Positions 44,711 to 55,855 of a stretch of DNA of 64,000 nucleotides are shown one piece after another. Position numbers and translations under genes: made by a program. The notes under the pieces were generated by a model, which was given only the letters and a program-made list of their open reading frames with translations, had not been told where the DNA came from and did no database searches. Location: positions 15,814,732 to 15,878,731 of the forward strand of contig ML661885.1 of the NCBI GenBank assembly GCA_007570785.1. Reading direction: 5' to 3'. This stretch comes from Antilocapra americana (Eukaryota > Chordata > Mammalia > Artiodactyla > Antilocapridae). Numbering within the stretch: position 1 is the first letter of the stretch; every line of letters starts with the position of its first letter.

Positions 44711-44834
44711 TATACTTACTTATTTGGCCACACCGTGCGGCAGGCAGGATCTCAGTTCCTTGACCAGAGAGAAGAGCCAAACCCCCTGCAGTGGAAGTGA
44801 GGAGTCTTAAGCACTGGGCCACCAGGGAAGTCCA
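44711..44834 (-). mobile_element. CHR-2-type SINE, antisense
   Basis: TTTGGCCACACCGTGCGGC, CCCCCTGCAGTGGAAGTGAGG and GGGCCACCAGGGAAGTCC. A further antisense scrap lies at 44993-45068. Confidence 0.87.
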
Positions 44835-45424
44835 TACTGTACACTTGAAATTAATATAGTTGTATGTCAATTACATCACAAACGCTGGAAAAAATTAAAT
44901 TAAAAGATACATTTCTTTCTTTCCATTTCTGTAGCACGTTTCAGGAAGGTTCTGCTGTACCTTAGACCTACACATGGGAAGGCATTTTAGCTCTTTTTTT
45001 TTTTTTTCCTGGCCAGGCCCCCAGGCGAAAGTGCCCAGTCCTAACCACTGGGCAACCAGGGAATTCCCAGCATTTTAGCTCTTTATTGGGAGCGTCAGGC
45101 CATCTATACAGGCTCTAAAATTTCACAGGGGTCAAGGAAGCCAAAATACTTGAGTTATCCACCCAGATGTCTCCATCCTAAGTGTCAGAGTCTCAAATTA
45201 TCCCAGCTGGGGCTTTGACTACGGCGTAAGAAACCTCTCTCAGCTGAGCATTCAAATATCCTTGAAACTGAAGGCTATTTTACATTTGAACTTGGGTCTC
45301 CAGATTTTCCTTCTCTCCCACTGCAGGAAATAAGATCTTCCTTGGCAGTTACCAAAGAGGCCCTCTGGTGTCCAGACACATTTTTCCATTGTGTGTTAAC
45401 TGCCCTCAATTTTGCATTATCTTT

Positions 45425-45930
45425 CTACTGGGGGTGCTATGGACTGAGCTGTGTTCCCCTTCTCACTCAATCCCCAATTCATATGTTAAAGTCCTAAATC
45501 ACAATGTGCTAGTATTGGGTACAGAAATAATTAGGGTGTGGAGGCTTCCAAGGAGGCTCAGGGGTAAAGAATATGCTTGATGCAGAAAGGCAGATTTGAT
45601 CCCTGGGTTGGAAAGATCCCCTGGAGAAAGGAATGGCTACCCACTCCAGTATTCTTGCCTGGCCGTGGACTGGACAGAGGACCCTGATGGGCTATCATCC
45701 ATGGGGTCACGACAACAAAGAAGAGGAACAGTGTGTCACTACTTGTGTCTCTCTGTGAATGCATGAAGAAGAGGTCATGGGAGCAGAGAGATGGCAGCTG
45801 CCTATCAGAAGAGGCTTCAGACAGTTTGCTGACACCTTGATCTTAGAGTTCCTGGCCTCCAACACTGTGAGAAATCATTTCCTGTTGTTTCAGCCACTCA
45901 TCAATGGGATTTTGCTATCGTGGCCCAAAC
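45425..45930 (+). mobile_element. MaLR/MLT1-like LTR, split by Bov-tA
   Basis: GGGGTGCTATGGACTGAGCTG, ATTCATATGTTAAAGTCC at the start and TGACACCTTGATCTTAGAG, CTCCAACACTGTGAGAAATC at the end flank a Bov-tA. Confidence 0.8.
45541..45716 (+). mobile_element. Bov-tA SINE inside the LTR
   Basis: GGCTTCCAAGGAGGCTCAGGGG, GATCCCTGGGTTGGAAAGATCC, CCACTCCAGTATTCTTGCC; 3' part shortened. Confidence 0.92.
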
Positions 45931-46502
45931 AGACCAACAGTGGTCAACAAAACTAACAAACCAGCCAATTTCATTGGTCTCTCATAGTTTCCAAAGGCAT
46001 GAACCATTGTATTGCCTAAGGCAGTCTCCTCCAATGGAACATTCTTTGAAGTCATCACCTCACTGTCAGGGTGACAGTGAGTGATGAGGTCTCAAAACTC
46101 GATCTTATCTTTTTGACAACACCCAGTGCCAGCTGTGTTGATTTGGGTTGCTGAGGAAGCAGACACTGATTTAGGAGCATGAGGAGGTTTGTTGTGTATC
46201 GTTTGTGGAAGATAAAAGGCGGATGCAGCTGGGAAATCCATCCCAAACTATGATGCAGATATGAAACCTGTGAAGGGAACAAGGGGAGGAAGCAAATTTG
46301 GGTATGGAGAGATGCAGATACAGATCTCCCATAAAGGGAAGCTTTAGGGCAAGTATTACCTGTTGGAGAAGGTCCCACATTGGGCCAAAGGGGCCAGGCC
46401 TCCACAAGCTTGCAAACACAAGGCTCAACAAACAAATCTCAAACAAAAAAACACACAGCAGGACTAAACAAGGTGAAACTTTACATGAACAAGTAACATA
46501 CT
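45931..46502. other. Intergenic, unassigned
   Basis: Overlapping minus frames of 126 and 91 codons (46055-46446) share the segment but show no recognisable domain and no splice or promoter context. Possibly an old repeat. Confidence 0.35.
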
Positions 46503-46711
46503 TGGTTGTTTGGTTGCTAAGTCATGTCCGACTCTTTTTGACCCCATGGGCTGTAGACCACCAGGCTCCTCTGTCTATAGGATTTTCCAGGCAAGAAAAC
46601 TGGAGTGGGTTGCCATTTCCTTCTCCAGGGGATCTTCCTGACCCAGAGATCAAACCTGCATCTCCTGCATTGGCAGGCGGATTCTTAACCGCTGTGCTAC
46701 CAGGGAAGCCC
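46503..46711 (-). mobile_element. Bov-tA SINE, antisense
   Basis: GGTTGCTAAGTCATGTCCGAC to GCTGTGCTACCAGGGAAGCCC. It lies between two related ~40-bp blocks that begin AAACAAGGTGAAA. Confidence 0.94.
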
Positions 46712-46756
46712 AAACAAGGTGAAAGCTTACTCAAATAAGTAATGTACTTTACTTGG

Positions 46757-47120
46757 GACCAAACAATAAAATTAAGGGGGAAAGAAACCCTACACAGATA
46801 CAACCAAAATGAAAAATATAGCTTTATCAATCAAAATCAAGTGTGATGTGGCTGCCAGAAAAAGTGAATTCAACCACAGGTATTATTAAAAGGAGTGTCT
46901 AAACCAGTGCTTCTCAAACTTGTTCTAAACAGCAAACCCTTTCTCCTAATGCAAACATATGCAAACCATCAATGTGAAACATATTCAAATATGTCCCTGA
47001 GGTAATTCCAAGGAATTCCTAGAGCTGTGAGAAACAGCTTGAAAAATCTTCGCCCTAACCTGGAGAGCAAATTCCATTCTCTTTTGTCTGTTACAGTATT
47101 TGAAGTAGTGAGATCAATTC
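46757..47120. other. Intergenic, no clear feature
   Basis: CCAGTGCTTCTCAAACTTGTTC near 46903 may be the end of an old hAT element. Nothing else recognised. Confidence 0.35.
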
Positions 47121-47256
47121 TCGTTGTTGTTGTTGACTCACTGAGTTGTGTCTGACTTTTTCACGACCCCATGGACTGTAGCCCACCAGGCTCCTCTGTC
47201 CATGGAATTCTCCAGGCAAGAATACTGGAGTGGGTTGCCATTTCCTCCTCCAGTGG
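47121..47256 (-). mobile_element. Bov-tA SINE, truncated, antisense
   Basis: GTTGTTGTTGACTCACTGAG through CCATTTCCTCCTCCAG; the tRNA-like head is missing (5' truncation). Confidence 0.92.
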
Positions 47257-47483
47257 CAGGGAGTGGTGTCAGATTCAGATTTAAATTCCAGCTCCATCAC
47301 TTTTAAGCTGTGATTTTGAGCAAGTTGATGACAGTTAAATTTGTTCATGTTCTCATACCTATTTCAGGCCATTATCATTCTTAGTCTTTTATTACTGAAA
47401 GCTTACTAATTCTGTTTAATCAAGGTAAGGTGTTCAATAAACTACAAATATTTAAAATGTACAATGTAATGAGTTTATATATA

Positions 47484-47525
47484 GGTGTATATACATATAC
47501 ACACACACACACACATATATGCACA
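47484..47525 (+). repeat. TA/CA microsatellite
   Basis: GTATATACATATACACACAC followed by CACACATATATGC. Confidence 0.9.
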
Positions 47526-47626
47526 TCTGTGAAATCAAGATAAGAGAAAGAACATATCCATATCACCTTCATAAGTGTATTCAAGCCTGTTCTCAACACT
47601 CTATATTCTCCAGCAAACATGTATCT

Positions 47627-47744
47627 GATTTCTTTTTTGGCTGCGTTTCATGCAGGATCTTTTCCCCAACCAGGGCTTGAACCCATGCTCCCTGAAGTGG
47701 AAGCACAGAGTCCTCACCACTGAACTGCCACAGAAATCCCTGGT
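47627..47744 (-). mobile_element. CHR-2-type SINE, antisense
   Basis: TTTTTTGGCTGCGTTTCATGC, GGGCTTGAACCCATGCTCCC and CTGAACTGCCACAGAAATCC. Confidence 0.87.
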
Positions 47745-47745
47745 T

Positions 47746-49030
47746 TATTTTTTTTAACTGAGGTTTAGCTGATTTGCCAACAGCATGTAAGTTTCAGGTA
47801 TACAAAATAATAATTCAGTTTTTAAAGACTATACTCCATTTATAGTTATCAAAAATATTGGCTATATTCCCTGTGCTTTACAATTGGTAGCTTACTTTAT
47901 ACACAGTAGTTTGCGTCTCTTAATCCCCTATCCACATTTTGTCCCCCTCCTCTTCCCTCTCCCCACTGGTAACTGAGTTTGTTCTCTGTATCTGTGAGTC
48001 CACTCCTTCCTGTTATAGTCACTACCTTATGTCATTCTTCAGATTCCACATATGGCAACATATAGGCTCCCTCGTCCCTGGGATTCTCCGGGCAAGAGTA
48101 CTGGAGCGGGATGCCATTGCCTTCTCCGTGTCTGTCTTTGAGTGTTTCTATTTTGTAAATAAGTCCATTTGTATCATATTTTAAATACAAATGTAAGTGC
48201 CATCATATGGTATTTGTCTGACTTTACTTAGTGTGATAATCTCTAGGTCCATCCCTGTTGCTGCTAATGGCATTATTCCATTCTTTTTTATAGCTAATAC
48301 TCCATTGCGTGTATACATATATATACATACATATGTGTATATATATGCATGTATACATACGTATGTAGATATATACATCACATCATCTCTATCAGTCCAT
48401 GAACACCCAGGTTGCTTCCATGTCTTGGCCACTGCAAACAGTGCTGCTATGAACACTGGGATGCATATTATCCCATCGAATTAAGAGTTTTCTCTGGATA
48501 CATGCCCTGGATTGTGTGGCAGTTCTATCTCTAAATTTCTAAGGATCCTCCACACAGTTCTCTTAAGTGGCTGCACCAATTTGCATTCCTTTCAACAGTG
48601 TAGGAGTGTTCCATTTTTTCCACACCCTCTCCAGCTTTTACTTGTAGACCTTCTGATGGCCATTCTGACTACTGTGGGGTGATCAATCATGAGTTTTGAT
48701 CTGAATCTCTCTAATAAGCAATGTTGAGCATCTTTTTTTAATCAATTGCTTTCAATAATTTGTGCCATAGTTAAGAAACCTTTGCCAAATTCTAGATCTC
48801 AGATTTTCTCATTTTCTTAAAGAAATTTCAGTTTTTACTCTTAATTTAGGTCTATGATACATTTGGGGTTAATGTTTGCATATGGTGTGAGGTAGGATTT
48901 TTATTTTTTACAAATCGTTCTTCAAATGCACTAGTGCCACGTGTTGAATAATCTTTCCCCCTAGAAGTGCCTTGGTGTTTCTTTTGAAAATTAATTGACC
49001 TTACCTTTGGACTCCATTGTGTTCCACCGA
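47746..49030 (-). mobile_element. L1 (ruminant type), antisense
   Basis: GGTAACTGAGTTTGTTCTCTG, CACCCAGGTTGCTTCCATGTC, GTGCTGCTATGAACACTGGG and AGTGTAGGAGTGTTCCATT are reverse-complement ORF2/3'UTR landmarks. It includes a TA/CATA microsatellite (48312-48380) and a 65-bp Bov-tA scrap (48068-48132, GGGATTCTCCGGGCAAGAG). Confidence 0.85.
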
Positions 49031-49387
49031 TGTACATATTTATGCCAATGCTTTATAATCAATTTACATCAGGATCATCTGTTGTCTGCATTACAATTAA
49101 GCCTCCTGTTGTAACCCTTCCAACCCATGGCAAAGGTAACTTTTCTGAAGTGCAATCTGATTCTGTCAGTCACTACTGCCCATAATACAAAATCAGAACT
49201 CTGTAACTTGGTTTTTCATGTCCTAGCTTTAGTTTTATCTCATATTTTCTCTCATTCAAATGTCATGCTACACAGTTCCCTCTCACCCTTGGTTTTTCTA
49301 TTTGCTGTGTGCTTTATCTCAGATGCCTGGTAACTACTCTTGAGTTTCCCTGGAATTCTATCCCTTAGTCTGCTTTGATTATTCCTT
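49031..49387. other. Intergenic, no clear feature
   Basis: A 68-codon plus frame at 49127-49333 has no known motif. No repeat named with confidence. Confidence 0.35.
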
Positions 49388-49559
49388 TTTAAAATAATTT
49401 TTATGGGGAGTATAGTTGATTACAGTGTCCTGTTAGTTTCTGATGTTTCACAACAAAGTGAATCAATTATACATATATATCTGCTCTTTCAAATTCCTTC
49501 CTGTGTAAGTCATTGTAAGAGTATTGAGTAGAGTTCCCTGTGTTACACAGTAGGTTCTT
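49388..49559 (-). mobile_element. L1 3' region, antisense
   Basis: GTATAGTTGATTACAGTGTCC, GTTTCACAACAAAGTGAATC and TTCCCTGTGTTACACAGTAGG; resumes after BovB at 49857 (TTAGTTATCTATTTTATG). Confidence 0.82.
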
Positions 49560-49856
49560 GTTCAGTTGCTAAGTTGTCTCCGACTCTTTGCGACTCATGG
49601 ACTAGAGCTCGCCAGGCTTTCCTGTCCATCACCAACTCCTGGAGCTTGCTCACACTCATGTCCATTAAGTTAGTGATGCCATCCAACCATCTCATCCTCT
49701 GTCACCCCCCTTCTCCTCCTGCCTTCCATCTTTCCTGGCATTAGGGTCTTTTCCAATGAGTCAGTTCTTTGCATCAGGTGGCCAAAGTATTGGAGATTCA
49801 GCATCAGTCCTTCCAATGAATATTCAAGATTGATCTCTTTTAGGATGGACTGGTTT
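49560..49856 (-). mobile_element. BovB LINE 3' end, antisense
   Basis: TTCAGTTGCTAAGTTGTCTCC, CATCTCATCCTCTGTCACC and CAATGAATATTCAAGATTG. Flanking GTTCTTGTT and GTTCTTATT look like the target-site duplication. Confidence 0.92.
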
Positions 49857-49879
49857 GAATACGTTCTTATTAGTTATCT

Positions 49880-50847
49880 ATTTTATGACTGGGCCTGCTT
49901 TGATGCTCACTCTGCATCCTGTTATTACTCTATAACACCCCTGTCCTTCCTTCCCTGCCAGATCATAAGTTCCTGAGGACTCAGCATGGACTCAGTATTT
50001 AAATGTGTATAAAGTTGAACAAGACAGGTTCTTTTTCTTCAGAAGTTAGCAACACGGGGTGGCATGCAGAGAAATAAACCACATCAGATCGTATCACACC
50101 CCACACTTCCAATGCTTTCTAGGTCTATTTTTTCTGCTGGTTTTTTACCCTGGTGTCTTGTTTCCCAGGTAATCTTTGTGTACAGATCACTGAATTGAAA
50201 TGGATCACTTGCAGGAATAACTTGAGGCTTTCTCCAGAAAGGACTTCCAATTGCTTTTGATCTCCTCGGGAGGACACAGCCAGTCAGGGATTTCATCTTA
50301 ATATAGATCCACAGTCTGACATTCCCCAAACCACTCCAGGGTGCAAGTTTGAATCAGGGCTGTTTTCCCAAGTGATACTTCTTCTGGCAGTGGAGTTCCA
50401 CTGGGCTCTGGCTTTAAGTCAGTTTTGATGGGTGGGATGTTGGCAGAGTAGCTTAGACTCATTTGGGGATGTTCTGGACTTTGCTAGGCAAACATCCTTG
50501 TGATGTTGCCCAAACAGGGGCTCAGTTTCCTAATTTCCTCCCAACTGGCAAATGCCCTAAGAACAATGGCAACTTTGCCTGCTAGGCCCATCTGTTTAGT
50601 GGAAGCCATGAAAAATCAATTTCAGTCTTACCCTGATTCATGAAGTCCTACACCATTTGGCTTTTGGCTTCAGCTCCCACCTCTGAACCAGTTACATCAT
50701 CCTTTGGGTTGACTTTCAGACAAGTCCTGTCCTAGAGCTTCTGTACTTGAGACCTTTGTACTTGCCTAGAATCCATCCATAAAGTTTGTATTTTTCAAGC
50801 CATGCCATAATTTGTTCCTCTGATTATCAGAAACTACCATTTATCTG
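49880..50847. other. Intergenic, no clear feature
   Basis: No gene or named repeat. The 81-codon minus frame at 50084-50329 shows no motif. Confidence 0.35.
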
Positions 50848-51052
50848 TGGGCCCAGGTGGCTCAGTGGTAAAGAGTCAGCCTGCCAATGCAGGAGACGCA
50901 GGTTTGACCCCCGGGTCAGGAAGATCCCCTGGAGAAGGAGATGGCAACGAACCCCAGTATTCTTGCCAGGGAAATCCCATGGACAGAGGAGCCTGGCGGC
51001 CTACAGCCCATGGGGTTGCAGAGAGTCAGAGGAGACTGAGCACACACATGCA
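50848..51052 (+). mobile_element. Bov-tA SINE
   Basis: GGCCCAGGTGGCTCAGTGG, GGTTTGACCCCCGGGTCAGG and CTACAGCCCATGGGGTTGC. The frames of 105-107 codons here are SINE-derived. Confidence 0.95.
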
Positions 51053-51519
51053 TGCGTCTCTACCCCTTCACATTCAGCACTTTTGTATTATCTATCTTCC
51101 TTATTTTAGGCCCTTGGAAGATACATACTTTTTCTTACCTGCCATCCTTCTTGATATAGGATAGGTCATCACTAAGTATTTGCTTAATGCTCATTCTTAA
51201 CCTTAACAATGGTTAGGCTTACTTTTATGATATCAGAGATCTGCATATATTTAGTTTAAAATAATCGTATTCTTAATTTGTGAACATATTCAAACAATTT
51301 ACCTCAGAGATAAAGCATTTTATAAAAGCAAAACCAATTAAGAATGACTCATGATTTACTTTAAAGCAATTTTTTTTCAAACTCTCTGGGACAGGAAGGG
51401 TAGGGTGTTCTCACATTTCACACAGATGGCGGGTTGCTTTAGATTTGTTACAAAATTGCTAGTGCCTATGTTTCCTTGAGAAAGATGGGATAAAAATACA
51501 AGTACAGTCAGGTTAATTC

Positions 51520-51850
51520 GACTAACGTTTATTGGAAGCTTTTGTGGTAGGTACTGCGGCAGTGCTGCTTGCCTCACACAAGTGAGACATCGTCCCAGTG
51601 GAAGGCGTTCAGGGTAGAAAGCTGGTAGGACGGCCTCTCAAAGGGAAGGACAAAGATGATGACCTTATACCTACACTGGTAGTGGACCCTGCAAGTAGAA
51701 AAGCAGATAATGAACATTCCAGCGGCAGGGAAGAACACTGAAGAACACAGTAGTCTTTTCGTGCTGTTATCTGTGGAACAAGGTGTGTGGGGGGCTGAAG
51801 GACAGCCTGAGAACAGGGCCAGGCGATGAGAGGTCATAACAAAGGGACTG
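51520..51850 (+). mobile_element. MIR/L2-like relic, tentative
   Basis: ACTAACGTTTATTGGAAGCTTTT and GGTAGGTACTGCGGCAGTG recall the start of MIR-type repeats. Diverged. Confidence 0.4.
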
Positions 51851-52999
51851 GAGAAAGGAGGAAATATCAGAGATGGTTTAAAAAGACAAGCTCAACAGGA
51901 CATGATGATGAAAACTGTCAAGAGGACTGGTGTTAAGATTCTTCATTTGTATAATTAGGTTGGATAGGAATGCAATTAACTATAACAGAAAATAGAAACA
52001 GACATTTGCGAGGTTGAAAGTAGAGAGATTTTTAATGTTAAGCTGGATACCTCTTCTGTAGAATCATCATCCACATTAAGGTCTTGCATTTACCTACATT
52101 AAGCACTTGAAGGTCAAGTACATGTATGAAAGGTATTTTCTGCCTTAATTTCAGCTTTCCTTATTTGACACTTTTCTTCAGTTAATATTTAATTTTGCCA
52201 TGTGTTACCTTAGTGTAAAAAGTACTATGGAATATAGGGAGGATTTCAGTAAGACCACTTATCTATGTAGCTTAAACTAACGGAGAAAAGTCATCCCTTC
52301 TGTGAGAGGTAGAAATTATCTTAAGGATTATAACAAAGGGAGAGAGAGCCATCAAAGTACAAAGAAAGACAAACCTTGCATTTATCTAATCAGCCACTTA
52401 TCTAGTTCTTTAGGGCTATAGAAACAGCTTGCTGAGATAAAAGAGCTTTATGGTGGCATGGCTGCCCCAATGGAGGAGTATGGTGTTCCTGGGCAAGCAG
52501 ATCCCCTGTGAAAAGAGAACTTAAAAGACTAGCAGCAGGGCACACTGAATTTCTTCCTGCCAGGAATATCTGAGATGTGGAGATATCCCCTTCTGCTTAT
52601 TTCTTTCTCTCTTTTCAGAGCTTTAGGAGCCCCTCAGTTATGTAAGTTAGTTGATCTGTCTGTATATTTAGGAAAGTATCTGCAAGTTCATTACAGCATG
52701 TCCAGCCTGAAGTTCAGGAGCACTAGACTTATGATTAACTTGAAGCAAGGTCTCAATTTCCATCTTTTCTGAAAATGCCCAGTCTTTAACCAGGACCTAA
52801 TTAATTGAAGCATGAAGAATCACTAAAATATACTAGGCTACACTAATAAGCAAAGATGATTTTTAAATAAACAAACAAAAGTGCTTTAGTGACCACCTTC
52901 ATTCTGTTGTATTCATTTTGGAAATGGACACTTTACTATCTCCATAATCTTTTCAAGATCAGTCTTTTGCAAAGGGGATCTACTATGTAAATTTTCACA
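51850..52999. other. Repeat-poor DNA beyond the UBE2W end
   Basis: AT-rich, no repeat recognised. It could include longer 3'UTR isoforms of UBE2W, but no polyadenylation signal here is better than those near 53.0 kb. Confidence 0.35.
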
Positions 53000-53020
53000 T
53001 TATTATAAACTACAAAAAGT

Positions 53021-53026
53021 TTTATT
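53021..53026 (-). terminator. Candidate polyadenylation signal (AATAAA)
   Basis: Minus strand AGATAATAAAACTTTTTGTAG. Cleavage would fall near 52.995-53.010 kb. Confidence 0.4.
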
Positions 53027-53079
53027 ATCTATCCAATTTAGCATTGAAGTCTACAAAAAAAGAAATCAATGACAACTGC

Positions 53080-53085
53080 TTTATT
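53080..53085 (-). terminator. Candidate polyadenylation signal (AATAAA)
   Basis: Minus strand TTTTAATAATAAAGCAG. Cleavage would fall near 53.05-53.07 kb. Confidence 0.45.
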
Positions 53086-54257
53086 ATTAAAAGTTACTGA
53101 ATTCCATAAAGCACACAATGTAGTTTATATTCAACTAACAAGTTTCATACATGTATTTAAAAATATATAATATATAGATTTATCTGTCAACATTTATATT
53201 CTATTTAAAAAGCAGTAGCTTTACATATTTTACAACTTGATTTTATAAAATATATACATCCACCCTATGCAAATCTTCCAGCATGAGCTTTCATTCCTAT
53301 TAATAAAATGCAATTTGTATTTCTGAATATTAAGAGAAAAATGGTACCAACTAAAAATAAAAAATTCATTATAACTTGAACATGCATCTAACTCTTGCCT
53401 ACTAGATAACTGAACTAATAATTTATTCAAATAACTGTGTTACCTTGAGCTTGACAATCAATTTGCATTATGTAAACAACCTGTGGTTAACTATGTGGAG
53501 ACTTGCATTTCTAGGTATCTGAAGAATCTACCAAACTCTTCTATTTGCCCTGTTTCAGGTTTTTAATTAGAGAGGCAGGATTCTTCAATTATTTGATGTG
53601 CCATGAAACCTGACAAGTCACACCTGACAAGCCAAAGCTCTGTGAGTTTTGAAACCATGCTTTTGCCTTTGAGAAAACAGCTCTGAGAATTATTGTAGGA
53701 GGAGTTTTCTCAAAACCCCTGATGATGTGTATACCAAGAAATAGAACAAGAACTGCTTCTCCTTTCCCCAATCAACGGCACTCAACTTGCAGAACTCCAG
53801 TTCTGGTATGTGAGGATATACTGACGTCTATTCAGACATTCCTGCCACATAGTCAGAATAGCTTCAGATATCACACTGTTTTAGTAACAAAAATTTTTTT
53901 ATAAAAAAGATATTCATGTAATAATTTTTGAGATTCATCCCCAAATAAAAGTTGCAATACTAACATTAGAGAATGAAATTTAAAAAAAAATCCTAAATTA
54001 TCAGCAGCATAGTCAGAACTAGAACTTCAACTTTAAGGACAGAGATCTAAGTCTGAAGTACAAATTTAGATTCCATGGACTTCTAGTGATAAGGGTGTAT
54101 GTAAGTCTGTCTTTAATTTATGCTGAGAAGATAAAGATCTCCGACAAATTATTTTTGAAAAATAGTTCCACCCAAATCTCAAAAATGATTTTAGAAACTT
54201 GGAAAAACATGTTCATCAAAATAAGTAATTTAATTCATTAGGGCACTAAGTAGTCTT

Positions 54258-54365
54258 TGAGGGACTTCCCTGGTGTTCCAGGGAGCTCCAGTGTGAGTTC
54301 GATCCCTGGTTGGGGAACTAAGATCTCACATGCCTCAGGGCCAAAAAAATAAAACATAAAACAGA
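54258..54365 (+). mobile_element. CHR-2-type SINE in UBE2W 3'UTR
   Basis: GGGACTTCCCTGGTGTTCCAGG, GAGTTCGATCCCTGGTTGGGG and CTAAGATCTCACATGCC, antisense to UBE2W, with an A-rich tail. Confidence 0.87.
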
Positions 54366-54654
54366 AACAGTATTGTGACCAATTCAAATCAGACTTTAAA
54401 AATGGTTCATATCAAAAACAAAACAAAATCTTAAAAAAAAAAAAAGGCTTTGAGAGAGTCACATCCAGAAAGTAAACAAATTCCCTCAATATCCATATTT
54501 AAGAACTAAATTATAGCTAACTGGTAGCATCAAGCAATTATTTAACAAGTTCAGCCATCTACCGATGGACTAAAATTATCAGAAATTTTTGTAGGACAGA
54601 GTCACTTTTTTTTTGGATATAATTTTAATAACCCTCCTCTGGATTTCCTAACCT

Positions 54655-54716
54655 CAAGAATGGGAAAGGGGGAGTGAAGGGGAAGGGAGGAAAGAAGGGA
54701 GGCAAGAGGGGAGAAA
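54655..54716 (+). repeat. Polypurine (GA-rich) tract
   Basis: About 60 bases almost entirely G and A (AAGGGGAAGGGAGGAAAG in the middle). In the UBE2W RNA this is a C/U-rich tract. Confidence 0.9.
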
Positions 54717-55828
54717 AACTGAGTGGTCAGAGGGGTACTGAAGACTGATCCCCTGATACTTGTGGGATGAGAAGGTAGAAGACCAAAGGAGGAATAAAAA
54801 CAAAGACTGCAAAGAGGACTAGGGCCAGGAGGTGCAGATTAAAGACACCTTCTTCACAGACCTTAATTATGCAAAGGTATCAGCATAAGAGAATAGTGCA
54901 GCCGCTGGCTTTTAGTGGCAATCAATCGTCAAAGGGACATTCAGTCAAGCCTCAGCTCTTTCAGAAAATAAACGTGCATACACAAATTACAAACCTTATG
55001 CATTCAGCTAAAATATATACAAAAATCTAAATAAAAGATAGAGAAATATAAGCAGCAGTAACCATAAAGGCTGAGAACTAGTGACACCGAATTCTTTATT
55101 AAAAAAAATTTTTTTTAAACACACAGTACCTCCTCTTCTCTTCTATTTTTAGGAAGAAGCTTTAACAAGTTTTAAATGTCTCAATTCTCAAAAACAATAG
55201 GCTTTTTAAAAAATGACTTGATTACCAGAAACAAGTAATATGTGGTTACATACCATTTTCATATCATTACTCATTTCAATTTATCTTTGATGCAACCTGG
55301 GAACAATTAAGCAGTCACTAGATACTTGTTTAAGAATCTGAAGAAATTATTATCCACCACAGGAATCTAATGATGTATGTGTTTGCAAATAGTTAAAATT
55401 TCAAAAGGGAAAAAAGTAGCTAACTATTCTCATTACTTTGTACCAAGTATTTATATACCTAGTCAAAACAATAAAGATCAAGATCTTTCTCCAGATGAAC
55501 TGTATATAAAAGCTATTTTTAGCATTTTCTTCCAGGGATTTAAAAAAAAGAAAAGCCTTATTTCCCTGCTGGCTAAAAGGAGGAATTTGTACAAGTCCTT
55601 TAGAGATGAATATTAAATTCCTTAAGAGAACTGCCATAAAGTTTGTTTTTAAAAATTTATCTTAAAAAACTGAAAACCATTTCTCTCTTTAAAATCTATG
55701 GCATTAATTACCTACTTGACATTCTTTTTGGAGGGGGAAGGGCACCAAGTTTGTGATCTAAGCATGCAAAATAAGGAGCTGAATGTATCACTGCCGTAAC
55801 AGAATTTGGCAAACCAGAAGAATGGCCT

Positions 55829-55855
55829 TAAAATAAATAAATAAATAAATAAAAA
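55829..55855 (+). repeat. (AAAT)n microsatellite
   Basis: Six near-perfect AAAT units in the UBE2W 3'UTR. Confidence 0.9.

Larger units (their letters stand above)
43735..44920 (+). mobile_element. L1M 3'UTR with four nested insertions
   Basis: Host L1 pieces are about 43735-43852 (TATGAGTGGTTATTAGGGGC), 44208-44235 (TTCTAAGGGCCTAATATAAAG), 44406-44429, 44546-44710 (AATGGTAGCTATGTGAGG) and 44835-44920 (CTGTACACTTGAAATTAATA). Read without the insertions they give one continuous L1 3'UTR. Confidence 0.75.

Noticed and set aside
46055..46446. Overlapping 126- and 91-codon minus-strand frames.
   Set aside because: Two frames over the same bases, no known motif and no gene context. A chance opening or decayed repeat is more likely.
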